Part shown: positions 49,642-59,807 of the stretch, piece by piece | Layout: each line of letters starts with the position of its first letter | Numbering within the stretch: the first letter of the stretch is position 1 | Origin: JACDAN01 sp035707105 | GTDB lineage: Bacteria; Actinomycetota; Thermoleophilia; Gaiellales; Gaiellaceae | DNA length: 64,000 bases | NCBI GenBank assembly: GCA_035707105.1 | Contig: DASSUI010000051.1 | Span: 73,060 to 137,059 of the forward strand | Reading direction: 5' to 3' | Notes under the pieces: generated by a model | Database searches by the model: none | What the model saw: the letters and a program-made list of their open reading frames with translations, nothing else | Told to the model about the DNA's origin: nothing | Position numbers and translations under genes: made by a program

Positions 49642-50763
49642 TCAGGACGCGGAGGGCGTCGGCTCCGCCGACTGCTCGGGCGGGGCCGAGGCGGGGCGCG
49701 CGCTCGGCCGGCGCATCTCTTCCTCGGTCAGCGGCCAGCCCTCGAGCGGGTAGTGGCACGCAGCGACGTGCCCGCCGCCGAACGGGTAGAGCGGCGGCGG
49801 CTCGACGTCGCAGTGCCCCTCCTGGAACCGCGGGCAGCGCGGGTGGAAGTTGCACGCCGCCGGCGGGTTGAGCGGGCTCGGGACGTCGCCCTGGAGCACG
49901 ATCGGCTTCCGCGCCCGGCCGAGCTCGGGGTTCGGGATCGGGACCGCGGATAAGAGCGCCCCGGTGTACGGGTGCTTGGGCTCGTGGTAGAGCGTGTTGC
50001 GGTCCGCGGTCTCGGCCACCTTCCCGAGGTACATGACGAGCACGCGGTCCGAGATGTGGCGGACGACGTTCAGATCGTGCGCGATGAAGATGTAGGTCAG
50101 GCCGAAGTCGCGCTGGAGATCCTTGAGCAGGTTCAGAATCTGCGCCTGGACCGACACGTCGAGTGCTGACACCGGTTCGTCGCACACGATCAGCTTCGGG
50201 TTCACCGCGAGGGCGCGCGCGACCCCGATGCGCTGCCGCTGTCCGCCCGAGAACTCGTGCGGGAACCGGTTGTAGTGCTCCGGGTTGAGGCCCACGACCT
50301 CCAGCAGCTCCTGGACGCGCCGCTTGATGCCGGCCGCCGTACCCATCTTGTGGATCTCGAGGGCCTCCGCGACGATGAAGCCGACCCGCTTGCGCGCGTT
50401 CAGGGAGGCGTACGGGTCCTGGAAGATCATCATCAGCTCGCGGCGGATCGGCCGCATGTCCGAGCGGGAGAGCCTGGTGATGTCGCGGCCGTCGAAGACG
50501 ACCCTCCCTGCCGTGGGGTCGAGCAGGCGCATGATGCAGCGGGCCATCGTCGACTTCCCGCAGCCCGACTCGCCGACGACGCCCAGGGTCTCGCCCGACT
50601 TCACGCTGAAGCTGACACCGTCGACCGCCTTGACCGATGCGACCTCCTTCTGAAAGACGATGCCCCGGGTGACCGGGAAGTGCTTCTTCAGGTCCTCGAC
50701 GACGAGGAGCTCGTCCCCGGTCGTCGCGCTGTCGATCACGGGGCTGGCGTTGTTCGTCGACAC
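49642..50763 (-). CDS. oppF: Peptide ABC transporter ATP-binding protein, OppF/DppF type
   Basis: Cytosolic ATPase of a dipeptide/oligopeptide importer. Walker A is GESGCGKST, the signature is FSGGQRQRIGVARA, Walker B is LIVCDEPVSALDVS, and the switch His is in IFIAHDLNVV. The C-terminal oligo/dipeptide extension has the cluster of three Cys (CNFHPRCPRFQEGHC) typical of these ATPases. The start GTG overlaps the oppD stop (TAGTG). A Pro/Ala tail ends the protein. OppD and OppF are expected to form a heterodimer. Confidence 0.93.
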   Translation of the reverse strand: MSTNNASPVIDSATTGDELLVVEDLKKHFPVTRGIVFQKEVASVKAVDGVSFSVKSGETLGVVGESGCGKSTMARCIMRLLDPTAGRVVFDGRDITRLSRSDMRPIRRELMMIFQDPYASLNARKRVGFIVAEALEIHKMGTAAGIKRRVQELLEVVGLNPEHYNRFPHEFSGGQRQRIGVARALAVNPKLIVCDEPVSALDVSVQAQILNLLKDLQRDFGLTYIFIAHDLNVVRHISDRVLVMYLGKVAETADRNTLYHEPKHPYTGALLSAVPIPNPELGRARKPIVLQGDVPSPLNPPAACNFHPRCPRFQEGHCDVEPPPLYPFGGGHVAACHYPLEGWPLTEEEMRRPSARPASAPPEQSAEPTPSAS

Positions 50764-51785
50764 TAGGACGCCTCCGCCATGGTCCCGGAGAGGAGCTTCG
50801 CCGCCTCCCGGTCCTTCGTCTGCTCGTCGAGGTGGCACGCCTGCAGGTGCATCGGGTCGTTGCTGATGGGAAGGAGCTCGGGCTCCTTCTCCCTGCAGAC
50901 GCTCATCACGTACGGGCAGCGCGGGTTGAAGCGGCAGCCGCGCGGCGGGTTGAGGAGCGACGGCGGCTGGCCCGGGATCTGCGTCAGGCGCTCCGTGTCC
51001 GTGTCGAGGCGCGGCAGCGAGCCGAGCAGGCCCCACGTGTACGGCATGTGCGGCCGACTGAAGAGGCTGTCGACCGGAGCCTTCTCCACGACGCGGGCCG
51101 CGTACATGACGACGACGTCGTCCGCCGTCTCGGCGACGACGCCGAGGTCGTGCGTGATGATGATGATCGCGCTCCCGAACTCCCGCTGGAGCCGGTTCAT
51201 CAGCTCGAGGATCTGCGCCTGCGTCGTCACGTCGAGCGCGGTCGTCGGCTCGTCGGCGATCAGCAGGTCGGGATCGTTGATGAGCGCCATCGCGATCATC
51301 ACCCGCTGGCGCATGCCGCCCGAGAACTGGTGCGGGTAGTCGCCGATCCGGCGCTCGGCGCGTGGGATGCCGACCGCCTTGAGGAGCTCGAGAGCCCGCG
51401 CCCGCGCCTGCTTTCTCGTCACGTCGCGGTGCAGCTGAATCGCCTCGACGAGCTGGCGCCCGATCGTGTGGACCGGGTTCAGCGACGTCATGGGGTCCTG
51501 GAAGATCATCGCGATGTCGTTGCCGCGGATCTCCCGCAGGCGGCCCGGCTTCATCGTGATCAGGTCATCCCCCTTGAAGAGTGCGTTACCGCTCGTGATC
51601 GTGTTCCGGCGGTTGTTCAGACCCATGATCGTCAGGCAGGTGACGCTCTTGCCACAGCCCGACTCACCGACGATCCCGAGCGTCTTCCCCTTCTCGACCT
51701 CGAAGCTCACGCCGTCGACGGCCTTGACGATGCCGTCGTCGGTGCGGAAGTGCGTCCTCAGGTCGTTGACCTCGAGCAGGGCCAT
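50763..51785 (-). CDS. oppD: Peptide ABC transporter ATP-binding protein, OppD/DppD type
   Basis: Partner ATPase of OppF. Walker A is GESGCGKSV, the signature is FSGGMRQRVMIAMA, Walker B is LLIADEPTTALDVT, and the switch His is in IIITHDLGVV. The C-terminal extension carries the oligopeptide-type cysteine cluster (CRFNPRCPYVMSVC). The 340-residue length is normal. The start ATG 51785 is 31 bases past the oppB stop. Confidence 0.94.
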   Translation of the reverse strand: MALLEVNDLRTHFRTDDGIVKAVDGVSFEVEKGKTLGIVGESGCGKSVTCLTIMGLNNRRNTITSGNALFKGDDLITMKPGRLREIRGNDIAMIFQDPMTSLNPVHTIGRQLVEAIQLHRDVTRKQARARALELLKAVGIPRAERRIGDYPHQFSGGMRQRVMIAMALINDPDLLIADEPTTALDVTTQAQILELMNRLQREFGSAIIIITHDLGVVAETADDVVVMYAARVVEKAPVDSLFSRPHMPYTWGLLGSLPRLDTDTERLTQIPGQPPSLLNPPRGCRFNPRCPYVMSVCREKEPELLPISNDPMHLQACHLDEQTKDREAAKLLSGTMAEAS

Positions 51786-51816
51786 TTAGCAAGTCTCCTG
51801 GCGCATGGACGAACGG

Positions 51817-52812
51817 CTACGAGAGCCTAATGCGCGGATCGATCATTGCGTAGAGGAGGTCGATGAACAGGTTGAAGACGATGACGCAGATGGTCGCGAA
51901 GACGACGATCCCCATCACCGCCGGCAGGTCGAAGCCTTCGAGGGCCTGCAAGGCGCTTCGCCCGAGCCCCGGCAGGCCGAAGACGGTCTCGGTGAAGATG
52001 GCGCCTCCCAGCGCGATGGCGATGTCCATGCCCAGCATGGTCACGACCGGGAGCATCGCGTTCCGGAGGACGTGTGACCGCATCACCAGCCACTCCGGTG
52101 CGCCTTTGGCGCGCGCAGTCCGCACGTAGTCCTCGTTCATGGCCTCGAGAACGTTCGCCCGAATCATCCGGACATAGAGCGCCGCAAAGAGGATCGCGAA
52201 CGTGATCCAGGGGAGGATGAGCGAATGCGCCCAGTCCATCGGCCCGCCGCAGTCGGTGGACGGGTTGATCATGTCGCAGTACCCGCCTAACGGCGTCAAC
52301 CCCGCCTTGTAGCCCACGAAGTAGATGAGGATCAGGCCGATCCAGACCGGGTGCGCGGAGATCCCGATCAGGACGAACACCATCGCGGATCGGTCTAACA
52401 GGGATCGCGGACGCAGCGCGGAGAGGATTCCGACCGGGACCGCGATCAGCATCCAGAGGAGCGCGCCGCCGAAGACGAGCGAGGCGGTGACCGGCGCAGC
52501 GTCCTTGATGATCTCGGTGACCGGCTGGCGTGTCGCGTACGACCGGCCGAGCGAGGGGTGCTTGAGATGGGGGCCGCCGTTGAAGCTGACCGGCATCATG
52601 CCGCCAAGGAACCGTCCGTACTGGACGATCACAGGATCGTCCAGGCCCATCTGCTTGCGGACGCGCTCGACCTGGTCGGGCGGCGCCTGAGGGCCGGCGA
52701 TCAGCCTGGCGGGCTCGGCCGGGACGAGGAAGAAGATGATGTAGGAGACAATCGTGACGGCGAGGAAGAGCACTCCCGCCCACAACAGTCGTCTGATCAG
52801 ATACCTGTACAT
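51817..52812 (-). CDS. oppB: Peptide ABC transporter permease, OppB/DppB type
   Basis: The 331-residue membrane protein has six helices. The first (LLWAGVLFLAVTIVSYIIFFLVPAEPARL) is the diagnostic N terminus of DppB/OppB permeases. The EAA loop that binds the ATPases is near YVRTARAKGAPEWLVMRSHVLRNAMLP. The start is ATG 52812. A strong hairpin lies between the oppA stop and this gene, so expression may be lower than that of oppA. Confidence 0.92.
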   Translation of the reverse strand: MYRYLIRRLLWAGVLFLAVTIVSYIIFFLVPAEPARLIAGPQAPPDQVERVRKQMGLDDPVIVQYGRFLGGMMPVSFNGGPHLKHPSLGRSYATRQPVTEIIKDAAPVTASLVFGGALLWMLIAVPVGILSALRPRSLLDRSAMVFVLIGISAHPVWIGLILIYFVGYKAGLTPLGGYCDMINPSTDCGGPMDWAHSLILPWITFAILFAALYVRMIRANVLEAMNEDYVRTARAKGAPEWLVMRSHVLRNAMLPVVTMLGMDIAIALGGAIFTETVFGLPGLGRSALQALEGFDLPAVMGIVVFATICVIVFNLFIDLLYAMIDPRIRLS

Positions 52813-52887
52813 ACGCGCCGCTCTCCGGGTCTGGGAAGAGGGTCAGAAGCTTACCGCTGGATGCTGCATCACGCCGTTCCTAAGGAG

Positions 52888-52917
52888 AAGGGGCGCCGGC
52901 CGAAACCGGCGCCCCTT
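52888..52917. terminator. Strong hairpin between oppA and oppB
   Basis: GGGGCGCCGG (52890-52899) pairs perfectly with CCGGCGCCCC (52906-52915), extended by AA/TT, around a CCGAAA loop. On the plus strand it is followed by TTTT; on the minus strand, the direction of transcription here, by TTCTCCTT. It sits after the oppA stop and can act as a partial terminator that keeps the solute-binding protein above its permeases. Confidence 0.75.
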
Positions 52918-52934
52918 TTCCGTCTTTCAGCGCT

Positions 52935-54620
52935 CTACCTGTTGAGGCAGAGGGCCGAGTAGTCCCACGTGAACACCGGGTGGTAGTGGTAGCACCCGAC
53001 GCGCGAGGAGACGTAGTGCCGGTCGTTCGGGGACCCGTACGTCGCCAGCGGCGCACCGTTCCGCGCCAGGTCGACGTCCAGGTTCGAGAACGCCCGGTAC
53101 CGAGGCACGCCAACCAGCCGCTTCGCGTTGGCGATCTTCCGGTTGAAGGCCGCCGAGTTGAAGTACGAGAAGTTGACGTTGTTGGCAGGCCGGATCGTCG
53201 TTCCGTCGACCAGGAAGATGAAGTCGTACGGATCGAAGTAGTCCATGTGCCAACCCTCGAGGGTGAGGTCGAACGGCTCACCACGCCGTCCGGTGAGCTC
53301 GAACTGCGTCGCCCGCGGGAACAGCTTGATGTCCATGTTCAAGCCGATGTTCCGCAGGTTGGCCTGCACGATCTGGCACTGCGCAGGGGCCGGAGCCCGG
53401 TTCGAGCAGTAGAACACGCCGCTGCCGCCGCGGGTCTGGCCCGAGGCGAGGTTCCGAGCCTGGCCCAGGTTCGGCCGGCGCGGATAGATGGCGACGTTCT
53501 TGAAGCCGCGCATGCTCGGCGGCATGTACTGGTCGTTCGTGACGCCGGAGTAGGCACCCCGCTGCGTCATGATCGCCTGGCGATCGATGGCGAAGTTGAC
53601 GGCCTTCTTCAGCCGGACGTTGCCCGACGTCGTGGTCCGTCCGCCGCTCGGAGCGCCGAACATCCGCCGCTCGTGGTTCATCGCCAGGTAGAGGATCGTC
53701 GGTGCGGGGTTCGCGAAGTAGCGACCAGGCGAACCCTTCTTGACGCCGTAGCGCCGACCAAGCTCCGCGTGCGCTGCGGGCGGGATGTCACCCGTGTCCG
53801 TGGCGCCACGGTCGATGTTCAGCTTGATCGTCTCGAGCGGAAGGCCGATGTCGATCTCGACCCCGTTCACGTTGTGCGGAGCGGGACCGCGGTAGAAGGT
53901 GTTCCGCGCCAGCACGACGCGCCGGTTCTTCGTCCACTCCTTGATGAAGTACGGGCCCGAGCCCACGACCGGCGCGGAGACGCCGTCGGGGTTGACCGGC
54001 AGGTTCGCCGGGATACCGCAGAAGAACGGCATCGCGAGGCGAGACAGCAGGTCGGGAGCCCGCTTCGTCATGCGAATGCGGAGCGTGTACGCGTTGGGCG
54101 TGGTGATGCCCGTCGCGCGAGACGCCCTGCCGTCGATAACGGCCTTGGCACCCGCGATGTCCTCGATGAACGGCTGGGCCGGAGAGGCCATCCGCTTCTG
54201 GAGGCCACGGTTGATCGCCCACGCGAAGTTGCGCGCGTTGAGCGGCTGGCCGTTGCTGAGGCGGAACGTCCGCTTCAGCGTGAAGGTGTAGAGCAGACCG
54301 TTACTCGAAATGCGCGGGAACCCCTGAGCGACTTCCGGCACGAGCCGCGACCCACGGGGGGCCGGCGCGTGCGGGTAGTTCAGGAGCATCGAGCACGTCG
54401 AGTACGCGATCGTCCACGACGGCACGTAGTACCAGAGCGACGGATCGACGTAGTCGATGTCGACGCTGAGGCTGTGGTTGAACGTGCCGCCGACTCTTGC
54501 CTTCCCGGAGTCCGACGCCTGGGGAGCGGCGCTGGTGGAGGGGCCCGCAACAGCGGACGCCGCCAGCAGCCCGGCACCGACCAGGAGCATCGCGACCGAG
54601 AGCATGAGTCGTCTGTGCAT
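52935..54620 (-). CDS. oppA: Peptide ABC transporter substrate-binding protein, family 5
   Basis: The 561-residue extracytoplasmic binding protein has a signal peptide (LMLSVAMLLVGAGLLAASAVAG) but no lipobox Cys, so it is predicted secreted or anchored otherwise. The fold matches SBP_bac_5: VGGTFNHSLSVDIDYVDPSL near the N terminus, RTFRLSNGQPLNARNFAWAINR, and VVGSGPYFIKEW. Cys pairs near the end (YCSNRAPAPAQCQ) are unusual. A good Shine-Dalgarno, AAAGGAG, lies seven bases before the ATG. It is the second gene of the transport cluster, after oppC. Confidence 0.9.
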   Translation of the reverse strand: MHRRLMLSVAMLLVGAGLLAASAVAGPSTSAAPQASDSGKARVGGTFNHSLSVDIDYVDPSLWYYVPSWTIAYSTCSMLLNYPHAPAPRGSRLVPEVAQGFPRISSNGLLYTFTLKRTFRLSNGQPLNARNFAWAINRGLQKRMASPAQPFIEDIAGAKAVIDGRASRATGITTPNAYTLRIRMTKRAPDLLSRLAMPFFCGIPANLPVNPDGVSAPVVGSGPYFIKEWTKNRRVVLARNTFYRGPAPHNVNGVEIDIGLPLETIKLNIDRGATDTGDIPPAAHAELGRRYGVKKGSPGRYFANPAPTILYLAMNHERRMFGAPSGGRTTTSGNVRLKKAVNFAIDRQAIMTQRGAYSGVTNDQYMPPSMRGFKNVAIYPRRPNLGQARNLASGQTRGGSGVFYCSNRAPAPAQCQIVQANLRNIGLNMDIKLFPRATQFELTGRRGEPFDLTLEGWHMDYFDPYDFIFLVDGTTIRPANNVNFSYFNSAAFNRKIANAKRLVGVPRYRAFSNLDVDLARNGAPLATYGSPNDRHYVSSRVGCYHYHPVFTWDYSALCLNR

Positions 54621-54739
54621 GAGACTCCTTTCCGCGTTTCGAGCCGGACACAGGCGGTTGCGCCGACTCAGGACGCACCTGCGTCCCGCCAGATCAGACG
54701 CCGCCGATAAGAGTTAGTTAGCGGGTGATTAAGGGATCG

Positions 54740-55816
54740 CTAGTGCGCCGACCCGCGGGGATCGAACGCGTCCCGAAGCCCGTCACCGAGCAGGTTGAAC
54801 GCAAGCGTCGTGACCAGCACGGCGGCGCCGGGCCAGACCATCAGCCACGGCTGTTGCAGATAGAACTCGGGCGCCGTCGAGAGCAACGATCCCCAGCTCG
54901 CCGTCGGGAGCTTGATCCCGACGCCCAGGAACGAGAGGCCGGCCTCGAAGAGCACGAACTGGGCGACGATCAGGGTCGAGTAGACGATGATCGGCGCCAC
55001 CAGATGCGGCAGCAGGTGCGACCGGATGATGCGCCAGTCGCTGGAGCCGACCATCTGAGCCGCCTCGATGAACTCCTTCTCACGAAGCGACAGCACCTGC
55101 GCGCGGATGATCCGCGCCGGGTAGAACCAGCCGAAGACGCCGCCCACGAGGACGAGCATCAGCACGCCGGGTGGTAACAGGCCACCGAACGTGATGTCCT
55201 GCATGCGGTCGCCGACGGTCGCGGCGAGGGCGATCACGAACAAGAGCAGCGGGAAGGCCATGACGATCTCGGTCAAGCGCGAGATGAGGGAGTCGATCCA
55301 GCCTCGGAAGAAACCGGCTGTCGCCCCCAGGAGGACGCCGATGAACATCGAGAGCATCGTCGCCCCGATTGCCACCTCCAGCGAGACGCGCGCACCGTAG
55401 AGCAGGCGCAGCAGCTCGTCGCGGCCCAGGGTGTCCGCGGTGCCGAGCGGGAAGAAGATCTCCTCCTCCTGGCCGGTCGTCGGGTTGAAGTCCTTCGTGT
55501 GCGTCAGCGGCCCGACGGGCACGAGATTCATGTCCACGCCCACGCCGGGGGTAGGATGGATGTCGTTCGGCCCGTGCCCGAGCCACCGCTCGGCGAGCGG
55601 GCCGCCGACGGTGGCGGCAAGGATCAGCAGGATGATCACGAAGCCGCTCGCGATCGCAACCTTGTCTTTCCTGAAGCGGATCCAGACTTGCTCCCAGTAG
55701 CCGCGTGCGCGAACGGACTGGACGTCGCCGAGCCCCGGGCCGCCCTCGAGCGCGACCTCGGCAGCGAGGCCCGCACCGGCGGAAAGGACTTCCCTACCCT
55801 GTTCTTTTTGCGCCAT
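54740..55816 (-). CDS. oppC: Peptide ABC transporter permease, OppC/DppC type
   Basis: The 358-residue permease pairs with OppB. An extended cytosolic N terminus precedes the first helix (IASGFVIILLILAATVGGPLAE). The periplasmic loop with PLGTADTLGRDELLRLLYGAR is the DppC/OppC hallmark. The EAA loop is in FIEAAQMVGSSDWRIIRSHLLPH. It leads the operon, which is unusual because oppB usually precedes oppC. The start ATG 55816 has little leader; copy B of the repeated element lies upstream. Confidence 0.92.
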   Translation of the reverse strand: MAQKEQGREVLSAGAGLAAEVALEGGPGLGDVQSVRARGYWEQVWIRFRKDKVAIASGFVIILLILAATVGGPLAERWLGHGPNDIHPTPGVGVDMNLVPVGPLTHTKDFNPTTGQEEEIFFPLGTADTLGRDELLRLLYGARVSLEVAIGATMLSMFIGVLLGATAGFFRGWIDSLISRLTEIVMAFPLLLFVIALAATVGDRMQDITFGGLLPPGVLMLVLVGGVFGWFYPARIIRAQVLSLREKEFIEAAQMVGSSDWRIIRSHLLPHLVAPIIVYSTLIVAQFVLFEAGLSFLGVGIKLPTASWGSLLSTAPEFYLQQPWLMVWPGAAVLVTTLAFNLLGDGLRDAFDPRGSAH

Positions 55817-55897
55817 GGGGTGGTCGGAGCATAACGGCGGGGGGTTGACCGCCTGAACGCTATTGACGATCAGGCGGCCAGTTCGTTAGTTCTCGCC

Positions 55898-56049
55898 GCG
55901 GAATCGGCTTTGCCGGTTCCGCCACAGCGGCGACTCGAGCAGGAGGCACGCGACGCATCTCCGCCGCGCGGCGCGGAGCGCCGCCCGGCTTCATACGGTC
56001 GCCGAAAGTCGTGAGACTTTCGGCGAAGCAAGACGGCCGTTAGGCCGTC
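55898..56049 (-). repeat. Structured intergenic element, copy B (four hairpins)
   Basis: The element lies between atpG and oppC. On the minus strand H4 (56032-56049, GACGGCC/GGCCGTC) carries the atpG TAA stop in its loop. H3 (56000-56025) is a perfect 11-pair stem, H2 is at 55969-55983, and H1 (55898-55922) is an 11-pair stem with a 3-base loop. Stem sequences differ from copy A, but pairing is kept: H1 pairs 5, 6 and 8 change G-C or G-U to A-U or C-G, and H3 pair 4 changes U-A to C-G. Function unknown. Confidence 0.75.
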
Positions 56050-56921
56050 AAAGCATCCGCGCCGGCGACGACCTCGAGGATCTCCTGCGTGATCTCCGCC
56101 TGCCGCGCGCGGTTCATGGCGAGCGTGAGGCTCTCGATCAGCTCGGCCGCGTTCTTCGACGCGTTGCGCATCGCCGTCATCCGCGCGCCCTGCTCCGAGG
56201 CGGCGGACTCGAGCAGCGCGCGGTACAGCTCGGTCTCCACGTACACGGGCAGCAGGCGTTCGAGGATCTTCTCGGGCTCCGGCTCGTAGATGAAGTCGCC
56301 GACGAGCGCAGGGGCCTCGTCGCCTGACTCGAGCACGCTCTCCGGGATCGGGAGGATCTCCTGCTCGACGACGCGCTGGACGAGCGGCGACTCGAAGTGG
56401 TTGTAGACGACGATGACGCTGTCCACCTCCTCCTCGGCGTACAGCTCGGTGACGTGGTGCGCGACCGCCTGGGCGTCGGAGTACGCGGGCCGGTCGCTGA
56501 ACCCGATCCACGCCTGTTCGATGTCGTAGCGGCGGAAGCGGAGCGTCGACGCCCCCTTGCGCCCGGAGACGAGCCAGCGGACGTCCACGCCGTCGCGGCG
56601 GAGCCGCTGCTCGACGGCGAAGACGTGCCGGAGGATCTGGGCGTTGAATGCGCCGGCGAGGCCGCGGTCGCCCGTGAGGCCGAGGATCGCCGCCTTCCGC
56701 ACATCCCTTCGCTGGAGGAGCGGGAGCCCGCGGACGGAGGTGGACGCGCGCGCCGTCCCGACCATCAGCTCCAGCATCCGGTCGGCGTAGGGCCGCATCG
56801 CCTCGATCCGGGCCTGGGCCCGCCGCAGGCGCGCGCCGGCGACGAGCTCCATCGCTTTCGTGATCTTGCGCGTGTTCCGGACCGAGCGGATCCGGCGCTT
56901 GATGTCCTGAACTTCGGCCAT
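56040..56921 (-). CDS. atpG: ATP synthase F1 subunit gamma
   Basis: The gamma subunit is the central rotor shaft that drives catalysis in beta. The 293-residue protein has the two long helices of the coiled coil at its ends: IKRRIRSVRNTRKITKAMELVAGARLRRAQ and the C-terminal RMTAMRNASKNAAELIESLTLAMNRARQAEITQEILEVVAGA. The Rossmann-like middle (ILGLTGDRGLAGAFNAQIL) is canonical. It starts 3 bases past the atpA stop. Its stop lies in the loop of hairpin H4 of element B. In most bacteria atpD follows directly; here it does not. Confidence 0.96.
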   Translation of the reverse strand: MAEVQDIKRRIRSVRNTRKITKAMELVAGARLRRAQARIEAMRPYADRMLELMVGTARASTSVRGLPLLQRRDVRKAAILGLTGDRGLAGAFNAQILRHVFAVEQRLRRDGVDVRWLVSGRKGASTLRFRRYDIEQAWIGFSDRPAYSDAQAVAHHVTELYAEEEVDSVIVVYNHFESPLVQRVVEQEILPIPESVLESGDEAPALVGDFIYEPEPEKILERLLPVYVETELYRALLESAASEQGARMTAMRNASKNAAELIESLTLAMNRARQAEITQEILEVVAGADALTA

Positions 56922-56924
56922 GGG

Positions 56925-58448
<1,524 letters not shown>

Positions 58449-58452
58449 GGGG

Positions 58453-58992
58453 CTAGCTCCTTCCGGTTCCGGTCAACTGACGGCGTAGCGTTTGCAGGCG
58501 CGCACGGATGCTCGCATCGACGCGATGCGATCCGGCCTGCAGCACGAATCCTCCGATGAGGCTTGGGTCGACCTTGCGCGTCGCGCGGAGCTTGCGCTCG
58601 GAGACGCCCTCGATCCGCTCGAGGATCCGGCGCGCCTCCTCGTCGGAGAGCTCGACGGCGGTCGTCAGCTCCACCTCGAGGATCCCCTCCTCGCGGGCGA
58701 CGAGCGCCTCGAACTCGCGCACGATCGCGGGCAGCTCGTGCGTCCGCCCCTTCTCGGCCGTGAGTAGGAGGAAGTTCCGGACGAGCTCGTCCATCTCCGT
58801 CAGGACGGAGCGCAGCGCCTCGACCCGCTCCTGCGTGTCGATCTCCGGGCTCTCGAGCAGCGCGCGCAGCTCCGGCACCTCCTCGAGGGCGCGGAGGAAC
58901 TCGGCGAGCTCCTCGCGCGCCACGTCGAGCTTCGCCTGCTCCTTCGCGGCCTCGAACAGGGCGTTCGCGTAGATCCGCTCGGCGACGGGCAT
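58453..58992 (-). CDS. atpH: ATP synthase F1 subunit delta
   Basis: The delta subunit joins the peripheral stalk to F1. The 179-residue length is standard. The N-terminal helical bundle begins with AERIYANALFEAAKEQ (family mark: RYAxALF-like), and the C-terminal domain has VDPSLIGGFVLQAGSHRVDASIRARLQTLRRQL, the typical end. The start overlaps the atpF stop by one base (TAATG), so the genes are coupled. Confidence 0.95.
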   Translation of the reverse strand: MPVAERIYANALFEAAKEQAKLDVAREELAEFLRALEEVPELRALLESPEIDTQERVEALRSVLTEMDELVRNFLLLTAEKGRTHELPAIVREFEALVAREEGILEVELTTAVELSDEEARRILERIEGVSERKLRATRKVDPSLIGGFVLQAGSHRVDASIRARLQTLRRQLTGTGRS

Positions 58993-59525
58993 TACCGGGC
59001 CGCGCCCTCCTCGAGCACCGAGAAGTCGAGCTCGCTGATCGCGTCGTCGATCAGGCGGCGGTGGTCCTCGTCGGTGAGGACCTTGCCGGTCACCTTGCTC
59101 GTCGCGATCACGGTCAGGTCGGCGACCTCGGCGCGGATCTGCTCCAGCGCGCGCCGAGTCTCGGCCTCGATCTGCTTCGTCGTGTCCTCGAGCCGGCGCT
59201 GTCGCTCCACCTCGAGCTCCTCCTTCATCCGCTCGCGCTGCGAGTCGGCGACGCGCCTCGCCTCGGCCAGGATGTGCTCAGCGTCCCCACGCGCCTGCTG
59301 GATCATCGAGCGGTGCTCCTCGAGGAGCGCGCGCGCCTCCGTGCGGGCCTTGTCGGCCTCCTCGATCGCCTCCCGGATGCGCTGGCGCCGGGCGTCGATC
59401 GCCTTCTGAACCGGCCCGAAGATGTACTTCCGGAGCACGAAGAACGTCAGGCCGAAGCAGAGAAGCGTCCAGATCATGAGGCCGGGAGCGACCTCGATCA
59501 GCGGGTTGGCGGCGAGCGGGGCCAT
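58992..59525 (-). CDS. atpF: ATP synthase F0 subunit b
   Basis: The b subunit is the dimeric peripheral stalk. One N-terminal helix (LMIWTLLCFGLTFFVLRKYIFGPV) crosses the membrane. A long, highly charged coiled coil follows (AIDARRQRIREAIEEADKARTEARALLEEH and on). The 177-residue length fits. The frame remains open upstream into atpE, but ATG 59525 gives the normal N terminus and lies 2 bases past the atpE stop. Confidence 0.95.
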   Translation of the reverse strand: MAPLAANPLIEVAPGLMIWTLLCFGLTFFVLRKYIFGPVQKAIDARRQRIREAIEEADKARTEARALLEEHRSMIQQARGDAEHILAEARRVADSQRERMKEELEVERQRRLEDTTKQIEAETRRALEQIRAEVADLTVIATSKVTGKVLTDEDHRRLIDDAISELDFSVLEEGAAR

Positions 59526-59527
59526 GG

Positions 59528-59794
59528 CTAGACGAGGACGAAGGCGAGCAGCCCGCCGATGAGGCCGTAGAACACGACCGCCTCGGTGAGCGCGAAGCCC
59601 AGCCACTGGATGCCCGTCAACTCGCCGCGGAGCTCCGGCTGCCGGGCGATTGCCTGGATCATCGAGCCGAAGATGTTTCCGATGCCGATTCCGGCGCCGA
59701 GCGAGCCGAGGCCGATGCCGAGCGCGAGCGCGACCGCCTTGCCGGCGTCGACGCCGTCCTCGGCTGCCGCGACCACGATTGCAGCGAGGTTCAT
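59528..59794 (-). CDS. atpE: ATP synthase F0 subunit c
   Basis: The c subunits form the rotor ring. The 88-residue hairpin has helix 1 (GLGSLGAGIGIGNIFGSMIQAIARQPE, glycine-rich packing), the polar loop ARQPE, and helix 2 with the ion-binding Glu71 (FALTEAVVFYGLIGG). The Na+-type residues (a Gln in helix 1, Ser-Thr after the Glu) are missing, so protons are the likely coupling ion. The N-terminal stretch (MNLAAIVVAAAEDGVDAGKAV) is longer than in E. coli. Confidence 0.95.
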   Translation of the reverse strand: MNLAAIVVAAAEDGVDAGKAVALALGIGLGSLGAGIGIGNIFGSMIQAIARQPELRGELTGIQWLGFALTEAVVFYGLIGGLLAFVLV

Positions 59795-59807
59795 TCCTGC
59801 TCCCTTC

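Noticed and set aside
55724..55996. A short ORF in copy B starting with Met-Lys-Pro-Gly-Gly-Ala, similar to the start of an ORF in copy A
   Set aside because: The similarity stops after about 12 codons, and differences between copies keep base pairing rather than the reading frame, so RNA or DNA structure explains it better.
59528..59794. A sodium-driven ATP synthase
   Set aside because: The c-subunit lacks the helix 1 Gln and the Ser-Thr after the ion-binding Glu that mark Na+ types.
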